NCBI GenBank assembly: GCA_963737225.1
Contig: CAVTSA010000017.1
Coordinates: forward strand, 672,071 to 736,070
Direction of reading: 5' to 3'
Source: CAVTSA01 sp963737225
Lineage (GTDB): Bacteria > Chloroflexota > Dormibacteria > Dormibacterales > Dormibacteraceae
Length of the DNA: 64,000 bases
Under the pieces are notes generated by a model that did no database searches, was not told where the DNA came from, and was given only the letters and a program-made list of their open reading frames with translations. Shown one piece after another: positions 16,383-25,320 of the stretch. Position 1 is the first letter of the stretch, and each line of letters begins with the position of its first letter. The translations under genes were made by a program, and so were the position numbers.

Positions 16383-18856
16383 CTGGCGACCCCGGCCGCC
16401 CCGGCCTCTTGCGCCGCCGTCGGGGGCGCCTCGGCCCGGTGCGCCCGCCTCCACTTTCCTTCCGGCGAGGTGTCGAGGAGCCGCAGCAGCTCCGGGAAGG
16501 GGATGTCGCGCAGCAGCCGGTTGACGCGGTTCTGCCGGTCTCGCATCAGGCACTGCCGCGGCATCAGCCCCGAGATCCATTCCCTGGCCAGCTGCGGCGT
16601 GAGGCCAGGAAAGACTCTTGCCGCGGCCTCGAACTCACCCGGGTCCTGGCTGCCGTAGGCGCGGACGACGCCGATCTGCGACATCATCTTGCGGTCCACC
16701 ACGTCCCGCAGGAGCTGGGTCGCGATCATCACGATCGCGAACTTGGACCGGCCCATCCGCTCGAAGTTCGTGATCACGGTCTCCAGCTCGGAGTCGACGA
16801 CCAGGTGCGCCTCGTCGATGAGCAGGGCCTTCGGGATCCAGTCCGCGCCGAACTCCATGAGCTCGCCGAGGAAGGCGGTGAGCGCCGTCATCAAACCCAG
16901 CGAGAGGCGCTGGCGAAGCGAAGGGCGGGTGATGTCGCGGTCCGGCAGCTGCAGCCCCGAGAACTGGACCAGCGTGAGCCGGCCCTCGATCTCGATCGCG
17001 GTGTCACGCGGGGGGTCGGCAAAGAGGAGCTGGCCCTCGGGCATGCCGCGGACCGCCTCCAGGTTGCCCGCGATCTCGCTCGCCAGCGGGTTCGGGATCG
17101 CGAGGATCCGGGCGGCGACGTTCGACATCCTCGGCCGCACCTCGCGGGCCTCCGCCATCGCCGCGTTCTCGATCAGGTAGCCGGCCCGATCCAGCAGCTG
17201 CGGGTTGATCATCCGCTGCAGGACCTCGGCCGCCAGCACCCCCTGCCGCTCGCGCGAGCTGTGCAGCAGGCCGAACGGGTTGAGCAGGCCGACATGGTGC
17301 TCGTCGAGCAGAAGTCGCTGGAAGTTGTCCAGCCCCAGGTCCTCCAGGCCGTCCATGTCGCGCTTGGGGTCGATGCCGACGCAGGTGCCGCCCCGCTGGG
17401 CGAGCTGGATCAGGATCTCCCAGGCGTCGATCGACTTCCCCATCCCGGTATCCCCGGTCCACAGCTGCGCGCACTTGCGGCTCACCGTGAGGCCCGCGTT
17501 GGCGGGGAGGAACTGGTCCTCGAAGACCGGCTGCTTTCCGACCGCGATCCGGGAGTCGGCCCCGGTGGTGCTGCCGAGCGCGACACCGATGTACGCGCCG
17601 ACCGGGTCCCCGAGCCCGTTGCTGCCCAGGTACATGGACCCGCAGAGCGTCTCGGGCGGAACGGTATGGCCGTGCCAGCCGACGGTGACCTCGTCGCCGG
17701 GCATCGCCTCCTTCCAGAGCGCGAGCTGGTCGCCGCGCGCAGGCTCCACGCGCAGATCGAGGTCGCTGAGGCGGCCGATCAGATCCTGCCGGCGCTCCTC
17801 CAGCTCGCGCTCCGAGGTGGCCCACACGCAGAACCGCGGCCACATCCTGAGGTGGCAGCCCTGCTCCTTCTCCAGACGGTCCCGCTCCAGCCTCGCCACC
17901 AGGATCGTCTCGTCCAGCTCGTCGGGCGGCTGCTGGCGAGCCTCGCGGACGTGCGCCTGCTGCGCCTTCGCGTCGCGCTCGGCGTTCGCGACCAACTTCT
18001 TGGCGGCCGGCGTGGGGAGCACCTCGAAGCGCACCTGAGCCTCCACCGGAAACGGGAGCTTCTCGTGCTCGAACAGCCACTCGAACCCGGTCTCGAACGT
18101 CTTGCCGTGGGGGAAGTGCGGGAGGGTGAGGAAGGAGCAGTAGACCTCACCCCGATCGCCGAGGCGGACATACCCGGCGCCACGGCCCGCCGGCGCGCGC
18201 CGCACCACGCCGTTGATCAAGGAGCGCGCCTCGTCGCCGGCGGTCGGCAAGTCGTCGAGCGGCGGGCTCGGGACCGAGAGCTCCTGGCCGCGCCAGTAGG
18301 CACGCCACACGGTCCAGCGCAGGACACCGGCGGGGCAGGCGACCACGTTCGGGACCTGCGAGCGGCACTCGCCGAGCCAGCGATCCCGCTGGCGGCGCCA
18401 GCGCTCCAGCTCACCCGTCTCGACGGTTCCCTCGGCGCCCACCAGGCGCTCGGCGGCACGCCGCGCCGACGTCCACCCACTGTCCCGCCGGTCCCCCAGC
18501 TTGCGGCCCATCAGCACGATGCGGCTGCGAGTCTCGGTCTGGGCCAGGTAGGTCCCCTGCCGGTCCAGGTAGTGACGCCAGAACGGCTGCTCGCGCACTT
18601 CCCGGAGCGGGACGCTGGAGAGGCGGGGCGAGAGCGGCATCGGGAGCACCGACAGGTGCCAGGAGCCACGCTGGGCCCGGTTCAAGAGCCGGATGTGGCG
18701 CTGCACCTCGCCCAGCACCGCGGTCCGCTCGATGGCCGGGTGGGTCACCAGCGGCACCACCGCCCACACCCACGCGGCGTGGTCGTTGACGAGCAGGCCC
18801 TCTTCGACGTGGAGCGGTATACGCGGCCGCCAGACCCGATCCGCGAGCACGGTCAC
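16379..18856 (-). CDS. VirB4-family conjugation ATPase
   Basis: The 825-residue ATPase that powers type IV secretion. Walker A is TGDTGMGKS and Walker B is ALLIDEAHLV, with sensor/motif III regions in FAIVMIATQLLRDVV further on. The N-terminal 400 residues, with membrane-proximal SSVPLREVREQPFWRHYL, match VirB4/TraC layout. The GTG at 18856 overlaps the preceding stop and follows GGAGGAC. An arginine-rich in-frame extension upstream is not protein-like, so the longer start was rejected. This is the most diagnostic gene of the cluster. Confidence 0.88.
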   Translation of the reverse strand: MTVLADRVWRPRIPLHVEEGLLVNDHAAWVWAVVPLVTHPAIERTAVLGEVQRHIRLLNRAQRGSWHLSVLPMPLSPRLSSVPLREVREQPFWRHYLDRQGTYLAQTETRSRIVLMGRKLGDRRDSGWTSARRAAERLVGAEGTVETGELERWRRQRDRWLGECRSQVPNVVACPAGVLRWTVWRAYWRGQELSVPSPPLDDLPTAGDEARSLINGVVRRAPAGRGAGYVRLGDRGEVYCSFLTLPHFPHGKTFETGFEWLFEHEKLPFPVEAQVRFEVLPTPAAKKLVANAERDAKAQQAHVREARQQPPDELDETILVARLERDRLEKEQGCHLRMWPRFCVWATSERELEERRQDLIGRLSDLDLRVEPARGDQLALWKEAMPGDEVTVGWHGHTVPPETLCGSMYLGSNGLGDPVGAYIGVALGSTTGADSRIAVGKQPVFEDQFLPANAGLTVSRKCAQLWTGDTGMGKSIDAWEILIQLAQRGGTCVGIDPKRDMDGLEDLGLDNFQRLLLDEHHVGLLNPFGLLHSSRERQGVLAAEVLQRMINPQLLDRAGYLIENAAMAEAREVRPRMSNVAARILAIPNPLASEIAGNLEAVRGMPEGQLLFADPPRDTAIEIEGRLTLVQFSGLQLPDRDITRPSLRQRLSLGLMTALTAFLGELMEFGADWIPKALLIDEAHLVVDSELETVITNFERMGRSKFAIVMIATQLLRDVVDRKMMSQIGVVRAYGSQDPGEFEAAARVFPGLTPQLAREWISGLMPRQCLMRDRQNRVNRLLRDIPFPELLRLLDTSPEGKWRRAHRAEAPPTAAQEAGAAGVAR

Positions 18857-19440
18857 CGTCCTCCGGGGTGGGTGTGGTTTGAGTGATCGGTATGTCCGTT
18901 TCGCTCGGGCCCGACCGGCCGCGGAACCCCGTGCGATCGCTGGTCGATCCGCAGCCAGCCGGGGCCCCGGAACGCCTCGTCGGTGCCGGGGGGGATCAGC
19001 GGGCCGCGGACGGTGGCGATGCCGGCGATGCCGGCCGAGCCGGGAGGCGGCGTCCACCGGCGGAGCTCATCGGCCGCATGCGGCACCACGAAGGCCTCGA
19101 CACGAACCGGGAGGTCCCGCTCCAGATCCGGGTGCGCCCCGACCAGGACCGCGGGGCTGCTGATCCAGCGGAGCGCGGTGACCACCCACTGGCCGGGGGT
19201 CTTGCCGTCCACCGACTCCTGACGCAGCGCGTAGACGACCACCCCGACCACCCCCCCGATGACGACCAGCTCCACCGGCGAAGCGACGAGGTGGGCGGTC
19301 AGCATGACCAGGGCAAGAGCGGACCCGAGCAGGACCATCACGAACTCCGGGACCGTCATCGGGACCGGAAGCGGCAGTCCCCGGAGGTGGTAGAGCACCT
19401 TCCGGACGCGCAGCGCCTGCGTCAGGTTCGGCATCCTCAC
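18853..19440 (-). CDS. Small conjugation membrane protein (TcpE/PrgI-like)
   Basis: A 195-residue protein with two adjacent membrane helices near the N-terminus (FVMVLLGSALALVMLTAHLV and VELVVIGGVVGVVVYAL) and a soluble C-terminal domain. Small two-helix proteins directly upstream of VirB4 are typical of TcpE and PrgI proteins in Gram-positive conjugative elements, and RVRKVLYHLRGLPLP resembles the TcpE start. The stop overlaps the VirB4 GTG by one base. Start is GTG 19440, with an in-frame ATG two codons later. Confidence 0.6.
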   Translation of the reverse strand: MRMPNLTQALRVRKVLYHLRGLPLPVPMTVPEFVMVLLGSALALVMLTAHLVASPVELVVIGGVVGVVVYALRQESVDGKTPGQWVVTALRWISSPAVLVGAHPDLERDLPVRVEAFVVPHAADELRRWTPPPGSAGIAGIATVRGPLIPPGTDEAFRGPGWLRIDQRSHGVPRPVGPERNGHTDHSNHTHPGGR

Positions 19441-19467
19441 GGCGCCGCCCCCCGATCGCCGGCCGGC

Positions 19468-19761
19468 TCAGAGATGCAAGGCATTCCCGATGCCTTCGGC
19501 GATGGCGAGCGGGAAGGTCGGGAACGCGATGAACAGGAACGCGACCACGGCCAGGGCCGCGACGCCGATGATCCGCGTGATCGAACGTTCGGGGTGAAAG
19601 AAGGCATGGACCACGAAGACGACGACGCCGATCGCCATCACACCACCCACGATCTGGAACACCAGCGTCTGGGCGTTGCTGATGACGGCGTTGGGGTCGA
19701 TCGGCGGCGGGGATGCCTGCAGACCGGCGACCGCGAGTGCGACGTCACCAAGGGCTTGCAC
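19468..19761 (-). CDS. Small two-helix membrane protein (VirB2/TrbC-like candidate)
   Basis: A 97-residue protein with hydrophobic segments VAGLQASPPP...VFQIVGGVMAIGVVVFVVHAFF and IIGVAALAVVAFLFIAFPTFPL. The size, two helices, short connecting basic loop (HPERSITR) and place in the operon resemble VirB2/TrbC pilin-like proteins of conjugation systems. AGGAGG lies about 9 bases before the GTG start. Assignment is from topology and context only. Confidence 0.6.
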   Translation of the reverse strand: MQALGDVALAVAGLQASPPPIDPNAVISNAQTLVFQIVGGVMAIGVVVFVVHAFFHPERSITRIIGVAALAVVAFLFIAFPTFPLAIAEGIGNALHL

Positions 19762-19776
19762 GTTTCTCTCACCTCC

Positions 19777-21150
19777 TCATCCAGCGCCCGGCCTCACCGA
19801 GCTGATCAGCCAGCGACTTCCGGAGTACGTCCAGGTCACGGTGTAGGGCTGCGTGAACTGGCCCCCGGTGACGGCGTCGGCCCAGGTCACGAGCGCGAGG
19901 CTGGTGCGTGTCTCACCCGAGCCCTGCTCGACCTGGAAGTTCGCGACGCGTACGAAGGTCTCTTGCGAGGAGCCCAGCTGCTGGATGCCGGCGTTCGGCG
20001 TCTCGAGGTACGAGAGCTGGGTCGCGTTTCCGCTCGACCAGGCCTGCAAGAAGCTCTGCATGGCACCCGTGAGCTGCTGCGTCAGCTGCGTGTCCTGGTT
20101 GGAGACCGCGGGCGAAAGAGCGCCGGCGGAAGGCGTGCCCGTCACGGGTGGCGGAATCGTCGCCGGCAGGCCGGTGATCGTGAGCTGCGTCCCCTGGACC
20201 TGGACGGGGATGGAGAGGTACAGCCAGCGCAGCTGCTGGGTGCCGCCCGAGGTGACCGCGGCCACGTAGGCGGCGACGTCGACGTCCACCACCCCGCCGG
20301 CGGAGGAGGTGACCGACGTCGCCTGGGCGGTCGCCACCTGCTGGGTCCCGGTGCCGTCCCAGGTGTCGCTCACGTCGGGGCCGAGGAAGGGGGCGAGGGC
20401 GTTGGCGTGCTGCTGGGGATTGCTCTGGTCGTAGGTCAGGTAGGCCCAGGCGAACTGCACGGCGAAGCTGGAGGCCGCGAGGTCGGAGGAGGAGAGGCCC
20501 CCGTCCCCGCCCTTCTCGACCACCTGCTCCACCCGCTGGGGGGTCGGGTGGAAGACGCTCAGCAGGTCGCTCACCACCGTCAGCACCACCAGGGCGGTGG
20601 CGAGCCCGGCGACGATCAGCAGCAACCGGCTCGCCCAGCGCCGGCGCCGGTGGACGTCGTGCTCGGTCGTGGGTTCCCCAGGGTCCCGATCGTGCGCGTC
20701 GGTGGCAGCGGCCTCGACAGGGCGGCCCGACCGCTTCCTGGCCCGCCTGGCTTCGCCGTTCCGGCCGGCCTCCTCCCACCAGTTCCGGACCCGGCCCCGG
20801 ATGCCGGAGGTTCCCGCATATGTGGAGGGCGCGGGCTGCGTCCGGCCGGCAGCCGGCCGTCCCGGCTGGGGTGCGGCGGCGACCTGCATCCAGGAAGGGG
20901 CCGAGGGATCACGGACCGCCGGCCCGGCCGGGGTGCCGACCGCGCCCGGCAGGGCCGGAACCGCGGGCTCGGCCGCCGCCTGCTCCCGGACCGTCGGCCG
21001 CCACCGTTCCCCCTCACGGACGAAGCCCAGCCGCGACCCTCCCGGCCCCGCGAACCAGTGGATGGCTTCACCCGTGGGTGTCGTGTCGGGGCCGCCGGGC
21101 GGAGGCGTGACCTCCGCCATCGGCGCTTCGATGCCGGGAGCCACGCGCAT
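19777..21150 (-). CDS. TcpC-like conjugal transfer protein (main part)
   Basis: Starting from the ATG at 21150 (457 residues), a Pro/Ala-rich cytosolic region leads to one membrane helix (RLLLIVAGLATALVVLTVV). Two extracytoplasmic domains follow, the first with SSFAVQFAWAYLTYDQSNPQQHA and the second with GAMQSFLQAWSSGNATQLSYL. This is the TcpC/conjugative transporter layout (PF12642), in which two NTF2-like domains build the channel at the outer face. The likely true N-terminus is in another frame just upstream (next entry). It is the first large gene of the operon. Confidence 0.75.
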   Translation of the reverse strand: MRVAPGIEAPMAEVTPPPGGPDTTPTGEAIHWFAGPGGSRLGFVREGERWRPTVREQAAAEPAVPALPGAVGTPAGPAVRDPSAPSWMQVAAAPQPGRPAAGRTQPAPSTYAGTSGIRGRVRNWWEEAGRNGEARRARKRSGRPVEAAATDAHDRDPGEPTTEHDVHRRRRWASRLLLIVAGLATALVVLTVVSDLLSVFHPTPQRVEQVVEKGGDGGLSSSDLAASSFAVQFAWAYLTYDQSNPQQHANALAPFLGPDVSDTWDGTGTQQVATAQATSVTSSAGGVVDVDVAAYVAAVTSGGTQQLRWLYLSIPVQVQGTQLTITGLPATIPPPVTGTPSAGALSPAVSNQDTQLTQQLTGAMQSFLQAWSSGNATQLSYLETPNAGIQQLGSSQETFVRVANFQVEQGSGETRTSLALVTWADAVTGGQFTQPYTVTWTYSGSRWLISSVRPGAG

Positions 21151-21364
21151 CAGGGGCGGCGATGGCGGCGTCGGACGGTGTGAACGCGGAGGCGGTCTGC
21201 GGCGCCACCACCTGCGTCCAGCTGCCCCGCGGTTCCCCGACGAAGCCTGCGACACGCCCGTCCGGGGCCTGAAAGTACCGGATCCGGGCCCCATCCCCGA
21301 CCCGCTCACGGGGCGCGTTCGGGGGCGGCGGGATCTCACGAAGCGCGGCGTGGTCAACCGCCAT
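21068..21364 (-). CDS. Frame-split N-terminus of the TcpC-like protein, or a separate small protein
   Basis: From ATG 21364 the frame reads MAVDHAALREIPPPPN and then RIRYFQAPDGRVAGFVGEPR...W. This resembles a segment of the downstream frame, IHWFAGPGGSRLGFVREGERW, as if the protein had two copies of a roughly 40-residue motif. The frame turns Arg/His-rich after about 21150. I suspect an indel near 21150-21180 splitting one gene. Two overlapping genes remain possible because an ATG (21150) opens the second frame. Confidence 0.45.
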   Translation of the reverse strand: MAVDHAALREIPPPPNAPRERVGDGARIRYFQAPDGRVAGFVGEPRGSWTQVVAPQTASAFTPSDAAIAAPDARGSRHRSADGGGHASARRPRHDTHG

Positions 21365-21581
21365 CACCGACTCACTCGCAGCTCGCGCCGTCCACGGCCG
21401 AACAACACCGCGATAACCCCCTTCTTAGGTGGCGTACCACCGGTTGAGGTCTACCCCAGGTCCGACCCCAGGATGTTGTCCCTTACCAGTCACCTAACGA
21501 GGCTTACGGCGATGGGGGCGTTAACCGCTCTCGAAGGTTTGGGGATTCTCGCCGGGCCTGGCGAGCACTAGCCTGGGTGCC

Positions 21582-21986
21582 GTGACCGCGTCGCTCTCGG
21601 TGATGCTGATCGTCCCCGACGCCGACGCCGCGGTGCGCTGGTACACCTCCGTGCTCGGTGCCGAGACGCTCTGGGACCTCCATGGCGTGGCGGGTTTGCA
21701 GCTGGATGGCGCGCCCTTCTTCATCCACGAGGCGGTGCCGGGTCGGAGGCGCGAGCCGAGCCCGGCCGACATCGACGCGACCACGGTTCGGATCGAGGTC
21801 TTCGTCGACGACCCGGGGGCGCTGATCGATCGGGCAGCCCGCGGTGGGGCGAGTGAGGTCGAGCGGCCCGCCAACCACGAGACCCCATGGGGACCGCACT
21901 GGCAAGGCGGTTTCACCGATCCTTTCGGGCACCGGTGGTCGGTCGGAGACCGCTCGCCGCTGCACGCCACGACACCGCGGGAGTGA
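21582..21986 (+). CDS. Glyoxalase/VOC-superfamily protein
   Basis: A 134-residue protein with the beta-alpha-beta-beta-beta modules of the vicinal oxygen chelate fold (bleomycin-resistance/dioxygenase type). It has VMLIVPDADAAVRWYTSVLGAETLWDL at the N-terminus, FIHEAVPG in the middle and GGFTDPFGHRWSVGDRSP at the C-terminus. The pattern is that of PhnB-like or glyoxalase-like proteins. Start is GTG 21582. Function may be metal-dependent resistance or lyase activity; nothing nearby specifies it. Confidence 0.85.
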   Translation: MTASLSVMLIVPDADAAVRWYTSVLGAETLWDLHGVAGLQLDGAPFFIHEAVPGRRREPSPADIDATTVRIEVFVDDPGALIDRAARGGASEVERPANHETPWGPHWQGGFTDPFGHRWSVGDRSPLHATTPRE

Positions 21987-22006
21987 ATCGGCGACTTATC
22001 GGGATA

Positions 22007-22076
22007 GGGTCAGACTGTCCACACTCTGACCCTACTCCGCGCCCGATAGCGTCGGAGTGTGGACACTCTGACCCCT
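22007..22076. repeat. Paired palindromes with AGTGTCCACACT core (family B)
   Basis: GGGTCAGA...TCTGACCC (22007-22032) is a palindrome. A second copy at 22052-22076 is its inverted partner, and about 21 of 23 positions of the two arms are complementary. The pair sits between the convergent VOC and RraA-like genes, so it can form one long or two short hairpins and could end transcription from both sides. Related copies are at 32.5 and 42.0 kb. Confidence 0.65.
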
Positions 22077-22111
22077 ACCCCACCGTGTCTCACCGGCTTG
22101 GGAAGGCTGTC

Positions 22112-22906
22112 CTACGCTGATCCAGACTGCTCCAGCGGGTGCTTCGCGCGCCACTCCAGGTACTCCCCTTCGCCCTCCGGGCTCAGCGGATAGTAGGTGC
22201 GCAAGCTCCCGCCCTCCTGGAGCCGCAGCCGGCTGAACTCCTCCCACTCCTCGTGATTCCGCGCGCTCTCGATGAGCTGTGAAGCCGCGTTGATGGGCAC
22301 CACGACGGCGCCGTCGCCGTCGGCCACGATCAGATCACCCGGCAGCACCAGCGTCCCGCCGCAAGCGATCGGGGTGTTGTAGGCCCAGGGGAAGAGCGTT
22401 TGCTGGGAGGCGAAGTTAGGCGTCGTCCCGCAGGCCCACACCGGCAGGCCGATCTCCCGGATCTTCGGCCAGTCGCGCACCGCGCCGTCGACGATCGCCG
22501 CCAACCCGCCGCGCGCCTTCAGGTAGGTGGTGAGCATGTCTCCCATGCAGCCGGTGCCGAGGTTGCCGTACGCCTGGACGACCAGGATGTCGCCCGGGTT
22601 GATCTGCTCGAACACCCACCAGAGCGCGCTTCTCTTCTCACCGTGCTCCTGCCCCAGGCCGGACGCGATGTCATCCCGCTGCGGCATGAACTGGAGGGTG
22701 ACGGCCCGGCCGACCACATGGTGGTCCTCCGCCTGCAGAAGACGGGGGCCGGTGATGGTCGCCTGCCGGATTCCCAACCGGTAGAGCTCGGTGCTGGCGG
22801 TGGCGCTGCTGACCTCCGCCAGGTCCCGGAGCAGCCGCTCGGGCACCGGGGCGGGCACGGGGCCATGGATCGGCAGCTCCACCGCCGCCGGAGGGACGTC
22901 GCTCAT
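22112..22906 (-). CDS. RraA-like / 4-hydroxy-4-methyl-2-oxoglutarate aldolase-family protein
   Basis: A 264-residue protein of the RraA-like fold, which includes class II HMG/CHA aldolases and oxaloacetate decarboxylases. The conserved GTGCMGDMLTTYLKARG and the Arg-Asp metal/substrate motif in AIVDGAVRDWPKI are present, as is a late GDLIVADGDGAVVVP. The ATG at 22906 overlaps the stop of the enolase-superfamily gene (ATGA), so the two act in one pathway, plausibly aldol cleavage or decarboxylation of a 2-oxo acid formed from a sugar acid. It could be mis-annotated as a ribonuclease inhibitor because of the family name. Confidence 0.82.
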   Translation of the reverse strand: MSDVPPAAVELPIHGPVPAPVPERLLRDLAEVSSATASTELYRLGIRQATITGPRLLQAEDHHVVGRAVTLQFMPQRDDIASGLGQEHGEKRSALWWVFEQINPGDILVVQAYGNLGTGCMGDMLTTYLKARGGLAAIVDGAVRDWPKIREIGLPVWACGTTPNFASQQTLFPWAYNTPIACGGTLVLPGDLIVADGDGAVVVPINAASQLIESARNHEEWEEFSRLRLQEGGSLRTYYPLSPEGEGEYLEWRAKHPLEQSGSA

Positions 22907-24048
22907 CGCATCACCTCGATTGAGTAGCTGCCTTCGATATGTGGGAACTCCTCGAGCACGCCTTCGCGGATCGAGACTCCAAACCCCGGCTGATCGGGCA
23001 GGAGCAGCCGATCTCCCGCGATGGTCGGCGGATCCGCCAGCAGGCCCCACTGAAGAGGGCCCTGGATCATGCAGACCTCGAGTATCCGGGGCCGCGGAAG
23101 ACCTGCCACGAAATGAGCGTTCTCCATCGCCATCAGGCCGTTGTGCCAGCTGTGCGGGACCGTGTCGAGACCCTGGCGTTCGGCCGCCAGCGCGATCCGA
23201 AGCCCTTCCGTGATCCCCGTCAGCGCGGTGTCCGGCTGCACGATGTCGTAGGCGTGCGCTTCGATGAAGGGCAGGAACTGCTCCAGCGTCGCGAAACCCT
23301 CGCCCGCCGACACCGGCACGTCGATCTCGCTTCGGAGCCTGAGATAGCCGGCGAGATCCGTCCGATCGATCGGCTCTTCGAACCACGTGATGCCGAGCCG
23401 CCCCAGGCCCCGCCCGACCGTCACCGCCTCGTCGACGGTGAGGCGGCAGTTGCCGTCGACCATGATCTCCATCTCAGGGCCGACCTCATCCCGCAGACTC
23501 CGGACCAGGTCGAGGAAGCGCTCGGGGGTGACCTGGTCCCATGCCCACCGGGTTCCGATCCGTATCTTGCAGGCCGTCATCCCGCGGCGCCGGTAGCCGG
23601 CGACTTCGTCGATCAGGCTCTCGGGTCGGTGGCGCCAGTCGTAGTCGCAACCTCCGGACGCGTAGATCCTCACCTCCTTCAGCCACGCCGGGTTCAGGAG
23701 CGAAGCCACCGGCTGCCCGGCCAGCTTGCCGCGCAGGTCCCAGAGTGCACAGTCGATCCCGGCGACGGCGCAGTCGTAGGCGAGGTCACGCCCGTGGGGG
23801 CTGGGAGCCACGCCCGGCTCGGCCGGATCCGCTCCGACCAGCTGCGGCTCCAGGCGCCGGACCCAGCTCTCGATCATCCGGGGCTGCCCGTAGGGGCTAG
23901 CCTCGCCGATTCCGACCAGGCCCTCGTCGGTCTCGATGACCACGATCGCCGCATCGGCCTTGACCGCGCGGAAGTTGCTGGTCAACCACATGCGCTCCGG
24001 CTCGTGGATGCGGGAGAGGCAGAGCGTCCGCACGCCGGTCACTCGCAC
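22903..24048 (-). CDS. Mandelate racemase/muconate lactonizing (enolase) superfamily enzyme
   Basis: A 381-residue acid-sugar dehydratase or racemase type enzyme. Metal ligands are the Asp in MVDGN, the Glu in WFEEP and the Glu in SAGE. The catalytic His is in TVPHSWHNG, and the lysine-motif strand reads ACKIRIG with the second Lys replaced by Arg. Together with the neighbouring RraA-like, DHDPS-like and amidohydrolase genes, a sugar-acid (aldonate) dehydratase role is likely. The GTG at 24048 is preferred because AAGGAG lies 7 bases upstream; the longer frame is Arg-rich and not protein-like. Confidence 0.85.
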   Translation of the reverse strand: MRVTGVRTLCLSRIHEPERMWLTSNFRAVKADAAIVVIETDEGLVGIGEASPYGQPRMIESWVRRLEPQLVGADPAEPGVAPSPHGRDLAYDCAVAGIDCALWDLRGKLAGQPVASLLNPAWLKEVRIYASGGCDYDWRHRPESLIDEVAGYRRRGMTACKIRIGTRWAWDQVTPERFLDLVRSLRDEVGPEMEIMVDGNCRLTVDEAVTVGRGLGRLGITWFEEPIDRTDLAGYLRLRSEIDVPVSAGEGFATLEQFLPFIEAHAYDIVQPDTALTGITEGLRIALAAERQGLDTVPHSWHNGLMAMENAHFVAGLPRPRILEVCMIQGPLQWGLLADPPTIAGDRLLLPDQPGFGVSIREGVLEEFPHIEGSYSIEVMR

Positions 24049-24372
24049 CGCCGCACTCCTTCCACGGCGGCCGGTCCGGTCGGAACGCCGGTCGAACGTT
24101 GATCCCGGCCCACGCCCATGCCCCACCTCCTTCGTCCTGTCCCGGCGCCCGGTCATGCGTCACCGGACCGCCGAGGATGCGACCCGAGTATATGGTCCGC
24201 CTCGGGCAACCCGGGCGCGTGGCCGTTTCGACGGGTGCCGGCGCCGCCGGCGTTTTCCCGCACATGAGGCGGCGGGCGAACGATCATGTTCCTGCCGCTT
24301 CACAAGGCGTCGACAATCACCGGGTCCGAGCTCTGGGCCGACCAGGGCCGCTCCCCGTTCGGAGACTGAGCC
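24049..24372. promoter_or_regulatory. Divergent intergenic region between enolase-superfamily and DHDPS-like genes
   Basis: The 324 bases separate two divergent transcription units of the same pathway, so promoters for both must lie here. A TATACT hexamer on the minus strand (within 24184-24190) could be the -10 for the leftward operon, but no -35 with proper spacing is seen. No regulator gene is adjacent. No coding potential was recognised. Confidence 0.35.
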
Positions 24373-25293
24373 ATGACCAAGGCACTGGGACGCGGGGTGT
24401 ACGCCGTCCTCGCCACGACCTTCGACGGTGACGACCGCGTGGTGGCGGCAGACCTCACCGCACAGGCGGACTTCGTCGCGGCCGGCGCCCAGGGCGTCGT
24501 CTGGCCGGCGATCGCGAGCCGGTTCTATCTGCTGGGACGGGACGAGATCGCCGCCGGGTACACGGCGGTGGCCGAGGGGATCGGCGAGCGCGTGCCGTTT
24601 GTCGCCGGCGTCACGCAGCTCACCACGGCGGACGCGGTGGCGCTGGCAGAGGCGGCCCGGCGGGCAGGCGCGGACGCGGTGGTGGCGATGCCGCCCTGGA
24701 TGTCGCGGGTGACCGGCAAGGGGCTGGTGCGTCACTTCCGCGCGCTCGCGGGTGTCGGCCTTCCGATCATGCTCCAGAACGCGAGCGACTTCTCCGACTT
24801 CTCCGCCCTCGACCAGACTGACCTCCGGCGCCTGATCGAGGAGGTCCCGGAGATCGTCGCGCTCAAAGACGAAGCGCCCGTTCTGCCTCAGACGATCACG
24901 CGCGGCCTCGGCTTGATGCCTCCGGAGCGGGGCCTCGTGTTCGGGGGCGGCGACGGTCGATTTCTCCTCGACGAGCTGGAGCGCGGTGCGGCGGGCAACC
25001 TGGCCGGCGTCGCCTGGGTCGACGTGGTGGGCGCCGCCTTTGCCAAGTGGACGCTCGGCGACAAGGACGGCGCCCGCTGGCTCCACGCGGCGGGGCAGGT
25101 CGGCGAGTCGGCGATCGCCGCCTACGGAGACGCCGGGACGCGGTGGGTGCTTCGGCGGCGTGGCGTCACGTCATCCACGCGAGGCCGGCTCGACGACGCC
25201 GCCGAGCTCGACGAGCACGCGACCGCCGAGCTCGACGCCGTGATCAAGCAGCTCTGGCCCGCGCTGCCCTGGCACGCGGCGCGGCCGGACTGA
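24373..25293 (+). CDS. Dihydrodipicolinate synthase-family lyase
   Basis: A 306-residue TIM-barrel aldolase of the DapA/NAL family. The Schiff-base Lys is in EIVALKDEA and the oxo-acid loop near the N-terminus reads YAVLATTFDGDDRV. The tyrosine normally found in the P-x-x-x-Y-N motif after the fifth strand is absent here: the segment is GLPIMLQNASDF. It probably cleaves or dehydrates a 2-keto-3-deoxy sugar acid, as do relatives next to enolase-superfamily dehydratases. True DHDPS activity is unlikely. Confidence 0.82.
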   Translation: MTKALGRGVYAVLATTFDGDDRVVAADLTAQADFVAAGAQGVVWPAIASRFYLLGRDEIAAGYTAVAEGIGERVPFVAGVTQLTTADAVALAEAARRAGADAVVAMPPWMSRVTGKGLVRHFRALAGVGLPIMLQNASDFSDFSALDQTDLRRLIEEVPEIVALKDEAPVLPQTITRGLGLMPPERGLVFGGGDGRFLLDELERGAAGNLAGVAWVDVVGAAFAKWTLGDKDGARWLHAAGQVGESAIAAYGDAGTRWVLRRRGVTSSTRGRLDDAAELDEHATAELDAVIKQLWPALPWHAARPD

Positions 25294-25320
25294 GACACCC
25301 GGCAGTACGCTTTCCCCGCC

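Noticed and set aside
16157..18886. 909-codon plus-strand open frame opposite the VirB4 gene
   Set aside because: Arg/Gly/Pro/Ala-rich, no recognisable domain, and the opposite strand carries VirB4 with Walker motifs; long antisense frames are expected at 70% GC.
22112..22906. Ribonuclease E inhibitor RraA
   Set aside because: The pathway neighbours and the Arg-Asp aldolase motif favour the RraA-like aldolase/decarboxylase branch.
24373..25293. True dihydrodipicolinate synthase (lysine pathway)
   Set aside because: The usual active-site Tyr motif is missing and the neighbours are catabolic.
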